From: Bugula neritina
Lineage: Eukaryota; Bryozoa; Gymnolaemata; Cheilostomatida; Bugulidae
Direction: 5' to 3'
Assembly: GCA_964035545.1 (NCBI GenBank)
Contig: OZ037771.1
Coordinates: 6,800,690 to 6,864,689, forward strand
DNA length: 64,000 nucleotides
Shown one piece after another: positions 14,141-27,301 of this stretch; the first letter of the stretch is position 1; each line of letters starts with the position of its first letter. A program made the position numbers and the translations under genes. The notes beneath the pieces are model-generated. The model had not been told where the DNA came from. It ran no database searches and saw only the letters and a program-made list of their open reading frames with translations.

Positions 14141-14764
14141 CCGGGTTTCAAAGTATATTGAAATGGGCAAGTTTTCATTCAAAACAAATACTGGGGTTAC
14201 TATTGCTTTTTCATTGATGATAATTTTATTAAATGTCTATCAATAATGTACCAGTACATTAAAAAACTTAAAAACAGATCGCTGTAGATTATATATGCTC
14301 ACAACAAATGAAAGTGTTGGCCTTATATGTATATTTTACTTTAACAGTTCAATTGTTATATTGATAATTTTACAGCTTTGACTATATGAGGTCAATTAAG
14401 GTACATACTCGTATTGTATGTATTATAATATTTGTTACTAATAAATAAGAACATGATGCAGCTTATTGTTTATGAAGTAGAAGGAAAAATTATCAGCCAG
14501 TTGAAATGTATAAAAACGAATTTATATATAAACAATTTAGGCCTTTTTTGAAAACTAATAAATTACAGTATTTGTTAAATATAACAACTTCAAGATGAAA
14601 TAGCAAGAATTCAGTAAAATATTTTGCTTTGTTTAATAAAGTTGTTTACAGTCTGAAAAATCCTTTCTTTTTGTAAATAAATAAATAAAAAATCCTTTCT
14701 TTTTTATTATTTACATATGTTTTATATCTAAACTGAGACATTAATAATTTGTGAGGTTTAGAAT
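11086..14764. other. Spacer between copies A and B
   Basis: Homologous to 23713-27301. It holds a minus-strand tRNA-like stretch near 12055-12125 and the TA tract at 14066. Promoter sequence of A should lie just above 11085 but no clear TATA box was identified. The 72-residue minus ORF at 12968-13186 is copied at 25583 but has no recognised features. Confidence 0.6.
14066..14138. repeat. TA microsatellite upstream of copy A
   Basis: About 36 TA dinucleotides. The corresponding place upstream of copy B (about 26695-26706) has only five or six. Confidence 0.9.
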
Positions 14765-17700
14765 TTAGCCATCATCGTCTTCTAATAGCCTCTTCTCTGT
14801 ATAGCCTCGGAGTCTGCCGTCTACACCATATTTGGCAACTATAAGCTGAGATGCTACTAATAGTAAAAACATGGCAAGGAAACCTATCAAAAGGATGTAC
14901 ATCAACGTCATGGGCCCAGTGAGTTTAAAAAGAGAAGTCACTAAAGTTGGTTCAACCAGGACTCCAGCACACTCCCCCATTGTCAGGACCACTAACACAT
15001 AGGTGTCATCTGTAATATATTAGCAATGTTATTAGATAGTTAGTTATGCAGCTATATAACAGTGACTTTATGTGCTAAAAAAATTAGTAATAAATAAACA
15101 GCATTGTATTTTCTTAAGCTACAATGCTGGTCTCACCCGGTAAATGGTTAGCAGCCCAGGAGAAAACTGCACCAGTTGTAGTAGAATAGGCAAGGCCGAG
15201 AACTGCTGTGAATATCCAAAGGACTGCTGCAGAGTGAGCACTGAATATTGTTAGGAAAATGGCTCCTATGATGCCAATAATAATGTCTATCAGTAAGATC
15301 TGGAAGGAGGATAAATGCTTTGCTATCCAAATTCCTAAAATATAAAACATAGCAACAGATTCCAATGATATGCATTTTCTTTTTACACAACGCAGTGTAT
15401 TGTAATGTGTAAGGCAGGATTTATCTTAAAGCCAGTATTTATTCAAACTAATCATGTTTATGTTTATGTTTGTCTATTTAAAAAGAACTCTGTGTGGTCT
15501 ACTTCTAGCCTCAATCACTAGTCTTTTTATAATTTTCTCCCTTTTAAAGCATAGCAATCTGTACATGTGCGGAACATATTTAGTTATCTGGTATGTTTTT
15601 CTGCTTGTATGTCTGGTTTATGACATGTCTATTTTTTTACACAAGTTTATATGACCATATTAGATAAATTTCTATGGAACAGCCGTGGTCTATATGAGGG
15701 GTTAGAGACTTTGCCTAGTAAGTACTAAGTCATGGGCTCCAGCCCAGACAAAGGTCATTGGTAATGTTAGGAAGAGCATCCAGTCATAATTGCTCCTATG
15801 CTTCATCTGAATAAGTCTTTAGCCTGATTAAAAAAATCTCTTCGTCAGTGGGTTTCTTACAGAGATGGCGACTATAAACTTGCATGAGATATAAGGTAAA
15901 TTTTTGCAAACCTACCTGCCAGACGACCAAAGCAAAGAAATGTCCAGAAGAGTGATGAGATATAGACCCCTTCTGTCTCTGTAAAGTGGAGAGGACCCAG
16001 CACAGAGAAAGTGGTTATCAGATTACTATACGTCTGCTGAGTTCCAAACTGTAGCAGTGAGAGCATAAACATGAAGATGAGTGTTAACGAGAGGGGTGCT
16101 GAACAGTCTCTAAATGAGATTGAGTCAGACTGAGAACTGCCAGATTTAGTATTTCTTATGGGAAGACCACTTCTACGGTGCTGAATACAGAACAATGTTG
16201 CTGGTATGCAGGAGATAACTCCCATTATTATGTAATAGAAGTAGACATGCGTCTTTGTGAACTCTTCCTCCAAGTCTGAAGGTATGGTAGGCTGTTCACC
16301 AAAGCTAGTGTTGTGTAACTGTCTAGGAGTTGTATTAGATAAGAGTATGGGAGGCATTTCGGCCAAAACACTTGTGTAGCTATAAATATAATTAACACAT
16401 TGATATGAAGTTACTGGCTATATGATTCCATATAAAACTAAACTAAAATATTAACCGATAACAGAAATATTTTTTATATAATTGCAGCTTTCACCAACAT
16501 TAATTTCAATATGCAATTAAATTTCTCCAGTATGCTTACTTTTGAGGTAATGTTTCATTTAATTGAGATTTATCTGTATGCCATGTTGTCTGTTTTACTC
16601 TATGGCTATTGGTTGAGTCAGCAAGAAAAGGTCGGGCTATGAAAGGTCCACATATGCTGCCTACAGACACTCCTAAACACACAGCCTGTAGGTACATACC
16701 ATTCCGTTTCCTTCCACCAAGTCGAATTGATATGCAAAAGACTCCTATCAAGAACATCAACACCTTTTATGAGTTACAAGTCGGCTTTTCTAATAGCTTT
16801 CTCTCTTCCTTCCTGTTTATTATTTTCATAAATCAAATCAGATTAACAATGATGAAACAATAAGTATTCTGCTAGAGCTGTTACTCATCTTTGAGATCAT
16901 TAAATGATGTCTACTAAAATATGTACATACTCAACGTCGCTTCACAAACACTTTTGCTGAAAACTTTAGTACAAATCATACTTTTAAAACATTTTAGGGC
17001 TAATGTAAACGACTTTCTAATTAAAAATAATTAGTAGAACAATCTTAATTATTTAGTTAACAACTAATATAGTCCATATTTTATTGAACAGGTACGATAA
17101 ATAAGCTAGCCACTTTCTAACAGCCTAAAAGTGCTTTCTAAGTTTACTTATAAGAAAGTATAATAAAAATACACTAAAATGCTCATCACTTTTTAAAGCC
17201 TCTTTGTTTTGATAATTAAAAAATTTTTTTTAGGGTGGGGAGGAGGTTGCACTTTTATGACAGCGTACACCCCTTTTATACCGACCGCTGCCATTCTCCT
17301 GCTGACCTGGACAGCAACCTTTATAGCATGTATGCTTTGAGCATAGGCAATACCTTCTCACCAATTTGAGCAATTCCTTCCATGAAGCCTTGTCCAACAA
17401 ACATCAAACACATAACATATACACTCCTGAATGCAGGCACAAGGGCAGTGAAGACAGCTTTTAGAGTCAAACAGACAAACAGAGTAAACTGGTCGTTGAA
17501 TCTACAAAATAGAAATTTTACTCTTTATAATATTATTACCTTCAACCAGAAACATGTAAATAATTTATATGTCTAAATTGTCTGAAACCAGATAATTTAT
17601 GCATATAATATATGATAAATATTTTCTTCTATTTAATGCCACTATTACATAATTTACATTATGGTTTCTTTGTTTGATATGTCATCTGAAGCTACCACAC

Positions 17701-20700
17701 TGCTAGAATATAGCAAAATTGATTTATAAATTTAAAGTTTTATTAATGATATTATGTATTTTCACTTGAATAAGGTGTTAAGAATGCCAGCTCAGCAAAT
17801 ATTAAAAGCTAAAGATTCTTTGATTAAGTTAAATTTCTAATTTGGGCTAAAAATCAAAAAATCACTAATAGATATTGTAGCTATGTAGTATGTATACAAC
17901 TACTCGGATAAAATAAAGTTTTACTCAAGCTCAATGTTGTTTATTTTTATAGCTGAAAGTTACTATTACTATAACTTGTAACAAATGACACTTCTTTTAG
18001 CTCAATCAACTTGATACTAACAAGTGCACCATATAGTTTAAACATAAAACTGGGTACAAGCTTGACTTTCAACAGTTAGATATATCTGCCCAGTACCATA
18101 AACTACATACATGAAAAATAGACAGTGGAAACAAAATTATGGAAGATGCCAAGCATAGCACCTATTCAAGAATGTACCCTAAAAATGCTAAATATTAAAT
18201 ATTATTACATACTATATTTTATTATATACTCTATATTGTTATATACTTTGTATTATTATATACTATATAATTATTATTATATACTTTATATTGTTATATA
18301 CTTTGTATTGTTATATACTATATATTATTATAAACTATATATTATTATATACTATATATTATTATATACTATATATTATTATACATATTACAATTGACAT
18401 ATAAAACAATAAACAACTTTGATAGAAAAAAAAGATTTGTATCTCACTATTTTGTTAAAATGGCTCTTAAAAAATTCCTATAACATCAATGTTGATATTA
18501 CTATATTATATTAATTAAATAGAACAATTGATAGCTTAGATTAGGAGAAAATTGATAAATTATCTTAATTTGCTGTGAAAGAAAAGAATGACCTGTAAAA
18601 GCTATGCAGCCTGTGGTCCTGGTTTATGTTCATCACGGGTGCAGGGGGAGACCACTCCTCTAACATTATATAAATTGTAAGCAAAAATAACAACACATTT
18701 TTCTACTACAATTACAGTTTATAGCTTCATATCACAGATTTATATGCTTAACTGTTATATCTATGCAATATTGTATATATTTAATATTAAGACTAATCAC
18801 GGATATCAACTTTAAGTATTACATTATATATATTACCCTAACATTTTAGAGGAAATTATAATTCCTACAGCATGTGACTTATTAAATACACTGAGCAATA
18901 AGTTACTTAATATTATCTTTTTGAATTTCTGATCGCTTACCTAGCGAGATGATAATAATTAATAACCAAAATAAATCATATTGGTTTTTAATTTAAAAAT
19001 TCTTTTTATTCTTGCTATGTCTAAGAGTTATTAAACTTTAAAATTGCTGGTTTAATGCCCCACAGCTATATAAGCTATATTTTAGTTTTGATAGTTAATC
19101 TTAAAATGACTAAGATTAGTTAATTACTTAATTAATTAGTTGTTATATGTAACCCAAACATATTCATTCCATTTAAGTACACTAAAGTGTCATATTTCCA
19201 GACGTCTAGTATTTAGGCTGTCTGTAATATGCATATTTCTATACTTATAGATGTATAATTACTGTTTATTTGTACTAGAAAATACCCATACTTACTCTTT
19301 GTAAAGAATTTTTGCAAGGAGACAAGAAACCAGGAAACCAACAGACTGCGATGCAAACAGCCAAGCCCCTTGTTCTAGAGAAATGGAAGCTACCTGCATC
19401 AAGTCTATCAGAGTTGGACCCACAGAGTTGAACACCAGACCCTGGAACACAGAACTGTAATGAGGGAACAATTTATTCTGTTATTATTTTGGGTGCAACA
19501 TTCATACCGAACATCAGGTTTTACTAGAATGCTACGACTGTTAAAAATAAATATTAAAAGAGAAACAGTGTGTGTCTATAACTCACTCGACTGAAAAAGG
19601 CTAAATTACAAGTGATAAGCTGAAAGAACACTTGTCCAGTAAGTGTGTCACTTTCCATGTCACTGTCATCACCCTGACCTTCTGTTGGCTCACTTTCTAT
19701 TGTCTCATATCTTTCATTTGACTTCTGGAAGCAAAAAAAATAATATTGTAGTCTATTAGTCTCAGCTACTGAGATATTTGCAATTTGTTAGTTGGTTAAC
19801 ATTGCTGCCCAAGTAATGTTATATAGCTGACGTTGATGTGGCAGCCAATAACGATCCGCCATTAAAAGATATAGTATGTGCTTATGAATAATATGCCACA
19901 TATATCTTTAGGAATAAAAACTAATCTTGTGATTGTAATTATGGAAAAAAACACACTTTTGTGTCATTGCTGAAATTGAGAGGCTATATTAGGCCTGTAG
20001 TAATTGAGTCATGGCAAAATATTCCCACTTTATTTTAAAACGAGATCAATTTATTATATACTAGAATATTATAATGTATCCTAATATATAATATATAATA
20101 ATATATTATATATTAATCTTATTGTTGATTATTATTGTGTTAAAAAACATATTTTAAAACAAATAATGCTTTTACTTAAATGAAGAATACTCTAGTCAAT
20201 AGAAAAGAAGGCTGATGGTTTTTTCCAACCAAAATGTGCAAAGTCACAACAGGTTACCATGAAATAAGCTGCCAAATATACAATTCTTCAAGATCACATT
20301 TGCCCAACAAGCTTTTATGTATACTTTACCAGAATAGCATAGGATTTGGGTCTCATTATTGTCAACATGACTAATAGCATTCCAACGCCCTTCTCTAGGT
20401 CATTGGGATGCTATCAGTTAGTGAGCTGCTCAAATTTATTTGCAAGGCCCTCAAAAGCTGTAGATAGCTGCTTTAAAAAATATTTTAACTTTACCATCAC
20501 AGTTGTCAAATTTAATAGATGTGTGCTCTTTCATTTTTCAAATGTGGTCAAGCTTCATTAATTCTCAGCACATGCATGGAATAAATTGTCAACAAACCAA
20601 ACTTATCCAGTCAGTTTACGGAACACTGATTTTGTAAGCTGTAAATAATATATAGCAATCAAACTAGTGTGATGAATAAAATCTATCTAGTTTTAGCTAG

Positions 20701-23449
20701 ATTTAAGTACAACTAGTTGAAAGCAGTATTAGTCAATTCATCTAATCTATAATTCATAAGATTATAAACTTCTTTACCACAAAAGTAGTTAAAAAGAGCT
20801 AAAAAAAATTTATTATTTTGTTTGTGTAACTCAATCAATTTAAGCTACTTTTTAGCAAACCGTAGGGTTTTAGTATGCACCTCCTGACCCTGTATTGAGC
20901 TTTTAACTAAATTAATATGTGTAGTAATATTATAATATAATAGATATATTATTTAGACAAATCTAATAAAATTGTCAGCTATTGGTAATTGACTTAGCTA
21001 ATTGTAACAACATGATAAGAGAACTGCTGGCTGCTTAAACATTGTTACTCAGTAAGTAATATTACATTAAACTTAAAAACTGAGCAAGTTTTGTCATAGA
21101 AACTTTTTTATTTATGTTTGATATCCATGCAATGTATTTAATACAAGAGCATTTAAGCTTATTGTAGCGTGAACTAGCAGTGTAACTGGAGCTAACATTT
21201 TACAAATTCGGTGAATATTTTCGAGATCCAAGATAAAGATAACACTTGTTAGAAATATGTACATTTGTGTACAAATTGTTGAAAACTTGCTATACTTGTA
21301 CCTGATTAAATTGAATTCCTGAGAGTTTTAAAATAAGTTAACAAAATTTTAGAATAGATTGAATAAAAGATGGTGAAATTTATTACGAATATTTCCCCAA
21401 AAACAAGAGCAGCTTGCTCGTGTGTAGGCAAGAATTTACCGCCTACGTTGATGTCCCTTTATTACTCGACTGTTTAAAAGCAATATGGACCAGAGACTAC
21501 ACATTCTAATTATTGCAGAATGCATTAGAATACAGCTATAAAGATATAGGAGTATAAGTTTAAATCAGCACCCAAAGATATTAATGTATCGTTTACCTGC
21601 AAAATTCACCTGTAACAACTAAGAAGTTTTATTGGGTAGAGTTTTCACTAATGAATAAATGAGAAAGTTGGTGGTAAATTTGAGTTTGAAAATGGGCAGT
21701 TCTCTTGGTAAAAATTTTGCTTTATAAAGAATTTTGGAAATTCTTTTTAAAGATTCTTCAATAGTTTGTCTGCTTCAGCGAGGAGTGAGTTGTTTGTTTT
21801 TGCTTTTGTTTTTTGCGCCAGTATATCTGCTGGGTTTCATCCCAGATAAACGCTTCCCAGTTAGACGCTATTTTTATTTTGGTACAACACAATATATAGT
21901 AATATACCTATATATGCTTATATACAGTAACTGTTGTATTAATTGCCAAACATGAAAAAATAGTTAATATAAATTATCTGGAATAACATTCCAATTTTCA
22001 CGGATTTGTGTGGAACAAAAAGACAGTAATACATTAATAATAGACACTATAATCTTTGATGCATGAATACTTTTTAATGAATTTTGTTTTCAAGCAAAAA
22101 GTATAGAAAAGACAAAGTTAGTGAAAATCAAAGGAATTCATTTATGAGCCAAATAACAAACAATTAACCCAAATTTATTTAGATATACGTATATTTCAAT
22201 AACATTCAAATAAATTGCACATATAAATTACATTATACATTGTACTAAGATAAATAAATAAATAACCATCTAACTGGAAAATTTAGCATAGCGTCTAACT
22301 GGGATGACATCATCTGCTGGCCGTTCTATAGAGCTTAATAACACCAACCAATCTTAGCATAATTATATAATACATGCTCTCAGTAATACTATCTATATAT
22401 CTAGATGATGCCATACAAACCTTGTTGAACTAAATAGGTTTATAACTTTACTAGATAACTAATGGGTTGAATAGCAGTGATCAGATTCAGCAAATGTTGA
22501 AACCTGATTATTCTTCACACATTAATTGTCACAAATAAGACGTCTATCTGGTAATCTGAATAAATTGCTACGTATGTCTAATTTCTGAAAGTCGTTCATC
22601 CATGCTCGAAAATTAAAAACCCGATTGCTATGCTCTAATTGAAAACTACAGTATACTTTCAAGTAATGATAATAGTATAGATTAGAGAAGCGTTATCATT
22701 TAAGCACTAAAGCGTATGTTTTCTGAAATTCATCTGAAGCTGAGAATGCAAAGGATAGCAATTAGAGTGATGAGGGAGGATAGAATTAAAAATGAGTGCA
22801 TCTAGAAAGCAATCAGTGTGGAAAGTGATCTTAAAGTAAGTGTAGTGTTGCGATTACACAATAGCCCTTGCGGTGTAGTGGTTACCACGCCAGCTTGCAA
22901 GCCAGAAGTCAGCGGCTCGAATCTCGGCAGGGGCAAAATATTTTACTGCGAGGTTGAGATCATACAAACTGAAGTGGTATGGTCATGTGTTGAAAAGAAA
23001 TGAAGACCATGTGAGAGAAAATAGTTATAGAAGAGTTTGTTAGGAGGAAGAGAGAACAAACTAAGAAAGGGTTAATTAACTCTGCAGAAAAAGATGTGAA
23101 AGAGCTAGCACTAAGGATAGAGGATGACTTGAAAAAGGTAGTACTGAGAGTAGAAAATGATATAAAGTAGTTAAGATAAAGGGTAGAAAACAACACGAAG
23201 GAGCTAAGACTAAGGATAAAGGTTGCAAGGAATCGGAAAGCTATAAAGAAAAGCAATTCACCGTGGCTAGTCTGGCAGATAAAAAGTTGAAAGAGGAAGA
23301 ATATATGTTAACTTAAATATTAACTTGATATTTATGAATTTATAAACTTATAATGGGTTTGAGTGAGTCAAGTTTGTAGTATATGCAATTTACATATTTA
23401 ACTTGTAAGATATGTAATATGTAATATGTAATATGTAATATGTAATATG

Positions 23450-23501
<52 letters not shown>

Positions 23502-23516
23502 CATATTAAATATTAC

Positions 23517-23563
<47 letters not shown>

Positions 23564-23712
23564 TATATATACATATATATATATATATATATAGTACAAT
23601 TTAAACTCACAATGATTGGAATCTTTTCTGCACTGTCTTTGCTCTGCTGATTTTCTCTGGTGTCTTGTAAATGATTTTCCTTCATCTCAACATAGTCAAA
23701 CTGAGCAGACAT
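14765..23712 (-). CDS. MFSD4B-like: MFS transporter copy B (MFSD4B/NaGLT1-like), intact, probably chimeric
   Basis: Eight coding exons, minus strand: 23611-23712, 19587-19724, 19296-19441, 17362-17501, 16540-16744, 15916-16379, 15137-15334, 14765-15009. Phases agree throughout and give 545 residues with no internal stop. The plasma-membrane major-facilitator fold of the MFSD4/SLC60 type is inferred from GLVFNSVGPTLIDL, GGRKRNGMYLQ, TETEGVYISSLFW and GRLAGIWIAKH, the last spanning the exon 6-7 junction. Exon 6 holds a long hydrophilic loop with NTT and NTS glycosylation sequons before the second helix bundle. Exons 1-6 and introns 1-5 are nearly identical to copy A. Introns 6-7, exons 7 and 8 match copy C, including a shared SINE in intron 6. 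Exon 8 encodes the same protein as in C. This pattern is expected if unequal crossing-over inside exon 6 made the gene. The AAG-to-GTG junction sequences are canonical. Intron 1 carries a 920-bp insertion absent from A. Confidence 0.85.
15674..15893 (+). mobile_element. tRNA-derived SINE, copy in transporter B intron 6
   Basis: About 220 bp. It has a degraded tRNA-like head (GCCGTGGTCTATATGAGGGG ... TCATGGGCTCCAGCC) and the shared body AATGTTAGGAAGAGCATCCA GTCATAATTGCTCC, then ACAGAGATGGCGACTATAAAC at the tail. The same insertion is present in copy C intron 6 but absent from the 275-bp intron 6 of copy A. Confidence 0.8.
18195..18385. repeat. Expanded TATACTATATATTAT repeat, copy B intron 3
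   Basis: Expanded homologue of the array in copy A intron 3, with variants such as ATACTTTGTATTGTT. The expansion postdates the block duplication or A has contracted. Confidence 0.75.
21651..22570. mobile_element. 920-bp insertion specific to copy B intron 1
   Basis: Copy A reads TTTTCACTA directly followed by CGTATGTC (9916-9932). In B these are separated by 920 bp, with CTA repeated on both sides as a possible 3-bp target duplication. Inside, CCCAGTTAGACGCTAT (21856-21871) recurs as its exact complement at 22288-22303. No long ORF is present. It is probably a non-autonomous element; the class is not recognised. Confidence 0.65.
22738..23019 (+). mobile_element. Non-LTR reverse-transcriptase remnant (intron 1 of copy B)
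   Basis: Duplicate of the remnant in copy A, essentially identical and interrupted by the same tRNA-like element. It was therefore present before the block duplicated. Confidence 0.7.
22864..22934 (+). mobile_element. tRNA-like SINE head inside the RT remnant (copy B)
   Basis: Same sequence and context as the element in copy A intron 1, carried along by the block duplication. Confidence 0.65.
23409..23593. repeat. ATATGTA / TA / CA microsatellite block (copy B)
   Basis: Same composite array as in copy A, with a shorter second TA tract. Confidence 0.85.
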
Positions 23713-26700
23713 TTTTAGCTTCTTCCACAAGCAAAACTTTTTACTAGAAAAAAATTATTTGCTTTAACATTGAAGTAATTTAAAGAAAAATTGACAATAA
23801 ATAGATAAGAGCTGCATTTAGTTTATCAAAAGGTTATGATGGTCATCTCTGATACAGAAATTGAACTCCTTAACCTCTTAAACAAATTATGTTAAAAGAA
23901 CTAACAACCATTAAGTTTAGTGCTGGTACTTACAGAACAGCTGCTGCTTACAGTATATTAGCCAGTTTTACCTGAAAATAATGTTTACCAGTAACCTACT
24001 AATAAATTCCTGACAGCAGATTTTTCAAAAATAAAGCTTATTCCCCGGAAGAGCTGCGACAGTACTGGAGATACAGTGACATTAAGAATATTTTCATTTT
24101 GTACCAAGGGAAAGCTCATATCTTCAGTATTCATAACACTTATACAGCATGCTGAACTAGGTCAGTAGGTTGCTGTATCTGAAAATGTAAATAATCCTAT
24201 CCCTCACTTAGTAACTTTAAGAATACTCGTTCAAGCAGAAAATTTGCCAAAATGAAGGGCAATACACGTGCCATACCGAGGTTTATAGCTATGTTTTCTA
24301 TTTGTCATACTTTCGGTTCTGTTTAGTTTTATTGGCTAAAATAACTGCTATAGCTATATAAGCTATATACACAGTATACTGTGTATTAAAGTATAGTGCA
24401 GTAGGTTTTTTACTGTTCTTCAACAATTCTGCTATAGTTGTAGCACATTTGCTTTTCTGCACATGTTGGTATTAACAAATAACAATTACACTGACACGTT
24501 TTTTATGTATTTTGTTGATGAAATTTCTGTTTATGCAGTGCATTCATTTTTTGATGTGTTTCATTTAGGAATATAAGTCTGCTGTTAAAGTTATCTTTCA
24601 ATTAGTTAGCTGTTGCTATATGGTGAAACTAGCTTTCTGAAAAAACACATTTTCTACAGAATCTACTTTAGCAACCAAGGTCTCGTATGACCTCCAACTT
24701 GCAGGTCACCACGCTAGCTATACGGGTCACTGGGGAACCACAACACCGCAGCCTTTAGACTTATGAATAAGGTATGAACGGAACTTTAACAATTACAGAC
24801 ACATGTCAAGCTCTCACAAGTGAAGCTTTTACAGAGAAAAAATACTACTAGTGCCTGACATAGCAGGAAAATAGTCACCACTAGAGTATATGTGTCGGTA
24901 AATAGGTCAATAATTCAATAGGTCAATAAAGCCTACACCATGGGAAAAGGACTAAAAAGATTGACAACGGCTCCAGAACTGGCCGGTTGGCAGAAATATA
25001 TTGCTATAATGTATAGATGATATAGAAAAATAACAATGATTGATGGTTACATTAAGCTGGCCAACAAGTTGTTGTCAGTATTAATACAGGCTAGTAAATT
25101 GCTCACTTACCCTGAATATATTATACACTAAAATAGGTTATTATTTATCACAGATGCCTATCATTGTCACTGTTTTAAATATGTTTTCAAAACCACCATG
25201 ATCAGATAAATACTGTTACGTAGCAAAACTTAAAGCAGAGCTGTCTAATTACATTTATGTAGTGTAAAAGTTTGCTATTAGGTATACTCAAATACAGGTT
25301 CAAATTGTATACCCATCAAATTAGACTTTATAGCATGTTTTTTGCAGCAATACATCTTCAATTAGTTTACTAGCTGCATGAGCAACACAATTATAAAGCT
25401 GCAACCTAGTGAAAAAATAGGTTAACATTCAGAAAATTTACCACACTAAAGTGTTCCAAAATATATATTTGTCCCCTTATATAATTTATAATATGTGGTT
25501 TAGGGCCATCATTGTGCCTTACATGTTTGTTTTATATTTGGATATTAAATGAGTTACAATAGCACAATCCATGAATGTATAACTACAAGGATTTTATATG
25601 ATTCATCAAATTATAAAAGTCCTCAGTTGTAGTAAAGTAGAAATTAAAGCAGCTGCCGTTTTCTATTTCTTTCAAATTGCAGTTTGTCAACTGTAAATTG
25701 TGTTTATTCATTAAGCTTATATTGTGACATAAAACTAATTCTTTACTATAGCTGATTACATGCATGTTGATAAATTCTAACTGTGATACAAATATCAACA
25801 TTAATGCTGGTTAGTTTCAGTTTAAACACTGAAATGTTTAGATATATATATTAGCGTCCTGATTAAACCTACCTATCAAATCTTCCGGAATAGATCCCGG
25901 AGCTGCACAATAATAGCTATTATAACTTTGGTTAGTATAAAATATGATGTGTATGTCCCTACTGGTAAGTGATTAGTAAACTGGTGCTTATAATACTGCG
26001 ATGAAATGATTATCCTTCATAATTAACTGGTTTTTTTATTAGGTTAATTCCTGGAGATTAGGCTAACTAAATTTCCTTGAGCCTCATCTATATAGCCTCT
26101 GTTACAAAGCTCTGAATCATCCTAGTGACATTCTTTGTATTGCAGAAGCAGCTATAACAAAAGTCTATCATAAAATTTAGGAGTGCAATCAGGTCAATCT
26201 TTATCAAGGAAGCAAATAAAAAAATGGGTGCAAAAAATTATTTCAAAGCTGGGAATGGAATGCAACGCTAAAATTATGACTAACTGATACATGCAGCGCT
26301 TATCTATTTTCTCTTATTTTGATACTGCAAAAATGTCACCGGACTGTCCGTTTTCCTACCCAACATTAACTCAACCCTGCAGCAGTGTGTAAAATGTTCT
26401 TTCACCAACATTATTGGCTACATAATCAATAGCTAGCTTGTCAAAACAGATATTTAGGGTCAATGCTAGTTACTCATTGAGCAGATAACTCTGTTTTGAG
26501 CATACATGGCACTGCAGGCTGAGCTAGACCAAAATAATATCTGTTTATATAGCTTGTTGATTGCATATAATACATAAATATGGCAACAGAATTCCAGCAA
26601 GCTAAATCTAGAGCAGGTCTAATGCATGCAAACTGAATGTTGAAAATGAATAGAGCCATAAAATGTTCGGCCAATGATAAAACGAGGTTGTGTGTGTATA

Positions 26701-27301
26701 TATATAAGCCAGGTTTCAAAGTATCTTAAAATGGGCAAGTTTTCATTCAAAACAAATACTAGGGTTACCATTGTTTTTCCATTGATGATGATTTTATTAA
26801 ATGTCTATCAATAATGTACCAATACATTAAAAAAATTAAAAACAGATTGCTGTAGATTATATATGCTCACTATAAATGAAAGTGTTGGCCTTATATGTAT
26901 ATTTTACTTTAACAGTTCAATTGTTATATTGATAATTTTACAGCTTTGACTATATGAAGTCAATTAAGTTACATACTCGTATTATATGTATTAAAATATT
27001 TATTACTAATAAATAAGAACATGATGCAGCTTATTGTTTATGAAATAGAATGTAAAATTATCAGCCAGTTGAAATGTACAAAAACTAAACTATATATAAA
27101 CAATTTAGGCCTTTTTTGAAAACTAATAACTTACAGTATTTGTTCAAATTAACAACTTCAAGATGAAATAGCAAGAAATCAATAAACTATTTTGCCTTGT
27201 TTAATAAAGTTGTTTACAGTCTGAAAAAATCCTTTCTTTTTTATTATTTACATGTGTTTTATATCAAAACTGAGACATTCACAATTTGTGAGGTTTAGAA
27301 T
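23713..27301. other. Spacer between copies B and C
   Basis: Copy of the A-B spacer. It is nearly identical to about 25930 and then differs at roughly one base in ten to the end. A 12-base deletion falls in the tRNA-like stretch near 24700. Confidence 0.6.

Noticed and set aside
13834-14246. ORFs rich in YIYIYI
   Set aside because: They come from the TA microsatellite, which encodes alternating Tyr-Ile in any frame.
15454-15654. 66-residue plus-strand ORF MFMFMFVYLKRTL, repeated at 28282-28482
   Set aside because: It lies in intron 6 of copies B and C and is identical only because the intron was duplicated. No domain or splice evidence.
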